64,000 nt of DNA, from assembly GCF_000987775.1 (NCBI RefSeq), contig NZ_LAHO01000008.1, positions 123,052 through 187,051 on the forward strand, in the 5' to 3' direction. A model generated the notes under the pieces. It searched no databases. It was not told where the DNA came from and saw only the letters and a list, made by a program, of their open reading frames with translations. Numbering within the stretch: the first letter of the stretch is position 1; the number at the start of each line of letters is the position of its first letter. Source of the stretch: Arsukibacterium ikkense. Lineage in GTDB: Bacteria > Pseudomonadota > Gammaproteobacteria > Enterobacterales > Alteromonadaceae. Made by a program: the position numbers and the translations under genes. Shown in pieces: positions 63,757-64,000 of the stretch.

Positions 63757-64000
63757 AAGTCAGCAGGTACCTCAAACCTTTGGCCACTAAAACTGGTGCT
63801 GCTGTTTTTTATGCTGCTGGCGCTGCTGGTGTGGCTTGGCAAGTTACCCTTATTGGTGCTGCTGGCTTATGCCGTGCTCAGCCTGCTAGCCTTTGCTGTT
63901 TATGCCTGGGATAAACGCCAGGCGAAAAATGCCGGCCAGCGCACGCCAGAGTCTACCTTACAGCTATTGTCTTTGATACTCATTGAGCCTTCTCCCCCAG
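63751..64000 (+). CDS. DUF1294 membrane protein, truncated N-terminus, 3' end outside window
   Basis: The frame runs open from about 63751 (GTG) to the right edge. It contains WPLKLVLLFFMLLALLVWLG, a second membrane segment and the DUF1294 motif YAWDKRQAKNAGQRTPESTLQLLSL (shortened here to its recognisable core). Most relatives carry an N-terminal cold-shock domain of about 70 residues, which is missing here. Initiation at GTG 63751 with AAGG upstream is possible but unproven. The function is unknown. Confidence 0.6.
   Translation, partial: MVKSAGTSNLWPLKLVLLFFMLLALLVWLGKLPLLVLLAYAVLSLLAFAVYAWDKRQAKNAGQRTPESTLQLLSLILIEPSPP

Overview
The window looks like chromosome from a Gammaproteobacterium of the Alteromonadales type (Rheinheimera, Alishewanella or Arsukibacterium-like). 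This is inferred from conserved neighbourhoods: minCDE with ycgL/mltB-like/ycgN, a canonical smc (not mukB) upstream of zipA-ligA, serA-rpiA-ygfA-6S RNA, and ygfB-pepP-ubiH-ubiI-gcvTHP. No species can be named from the sequence alone.

Layout. 1-5.2 kb: a near-complete 4-hydroxyproline catabolic cluster (D-hydroxyproline oxidase cut by the left edge, deaminase, 2-epimerase, 2-oxoglutarate semialdehyde dehydrogenase and an M24 aminopeptidase) around a perfect GntR-type palindrome. 5.3-17.6 kb: yoaA, tsaB, an SDR/DUF2878/chalcone-isomerase-like mini-operon, alkaline phosphatase, an exported methyltransferase-like protein, fadD, rnd and a DUF4397 lipoprotein preceded by a striking 15-bp hairpin. 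17.6-36.5 kb: acuI, minCDE, cell-wall and chromosome-maintenance genes (MltB-like, SMC, ZipA, LigA), a TPR response regulator with a defective receiver site, DJ-1/PfpI and CBS proteins, two tRNA-Val genes with a broken third copy between them, gltX and a DUF481 porin-like protein. 36.6-48.9 kb: serA, rpiA, ygfA, 6S RNA, ygfB, pepP, ubiH, ubiI and the glycine-cleavage genes.

Accessory region. Immediately after the gcvP terminator the character changes (48.9-57.5 kb). There is a solitary, AT-rich AIPR-type phage-resistance protein with a putative nuclease motif, a tandem GGGTCAGGTC repeat tract, a Rap1a/Tai-like secreted protein, a membrane protein, vapBC, two ParDE/RelBE-like modules, an ATP-grasp ligase, an RluA-type pseudouridine synthase and a small integral membrane protein. 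Several of these are bracketed by imperfect direct repeats of about 33-48 bp. Intergenic gaps contain relics that are only the 3' ends of genes, several of them copies of intact genes in the same window. A degenerate 16-bp signature, GGTCAGNNTCATTGAT, sits at the edges of the toxin-antitoxin units. I regard this repeat-bounded, single-gene cassette architecture as the most interesting signal in the window.

57.5-64 kb: CreA, a second exported methyltransferase-like protein, a two-component system with an alpha/beta hydrolase, Rnk, a SOUL lipoprotein, and the start of a DUF1294 gene whose cold-shock domain appears to be lost; a shorter relic of the same gene lies at 59.1 kb. I saw no insertion-sequence transposase, prophage, CRISPR array or rRNA.
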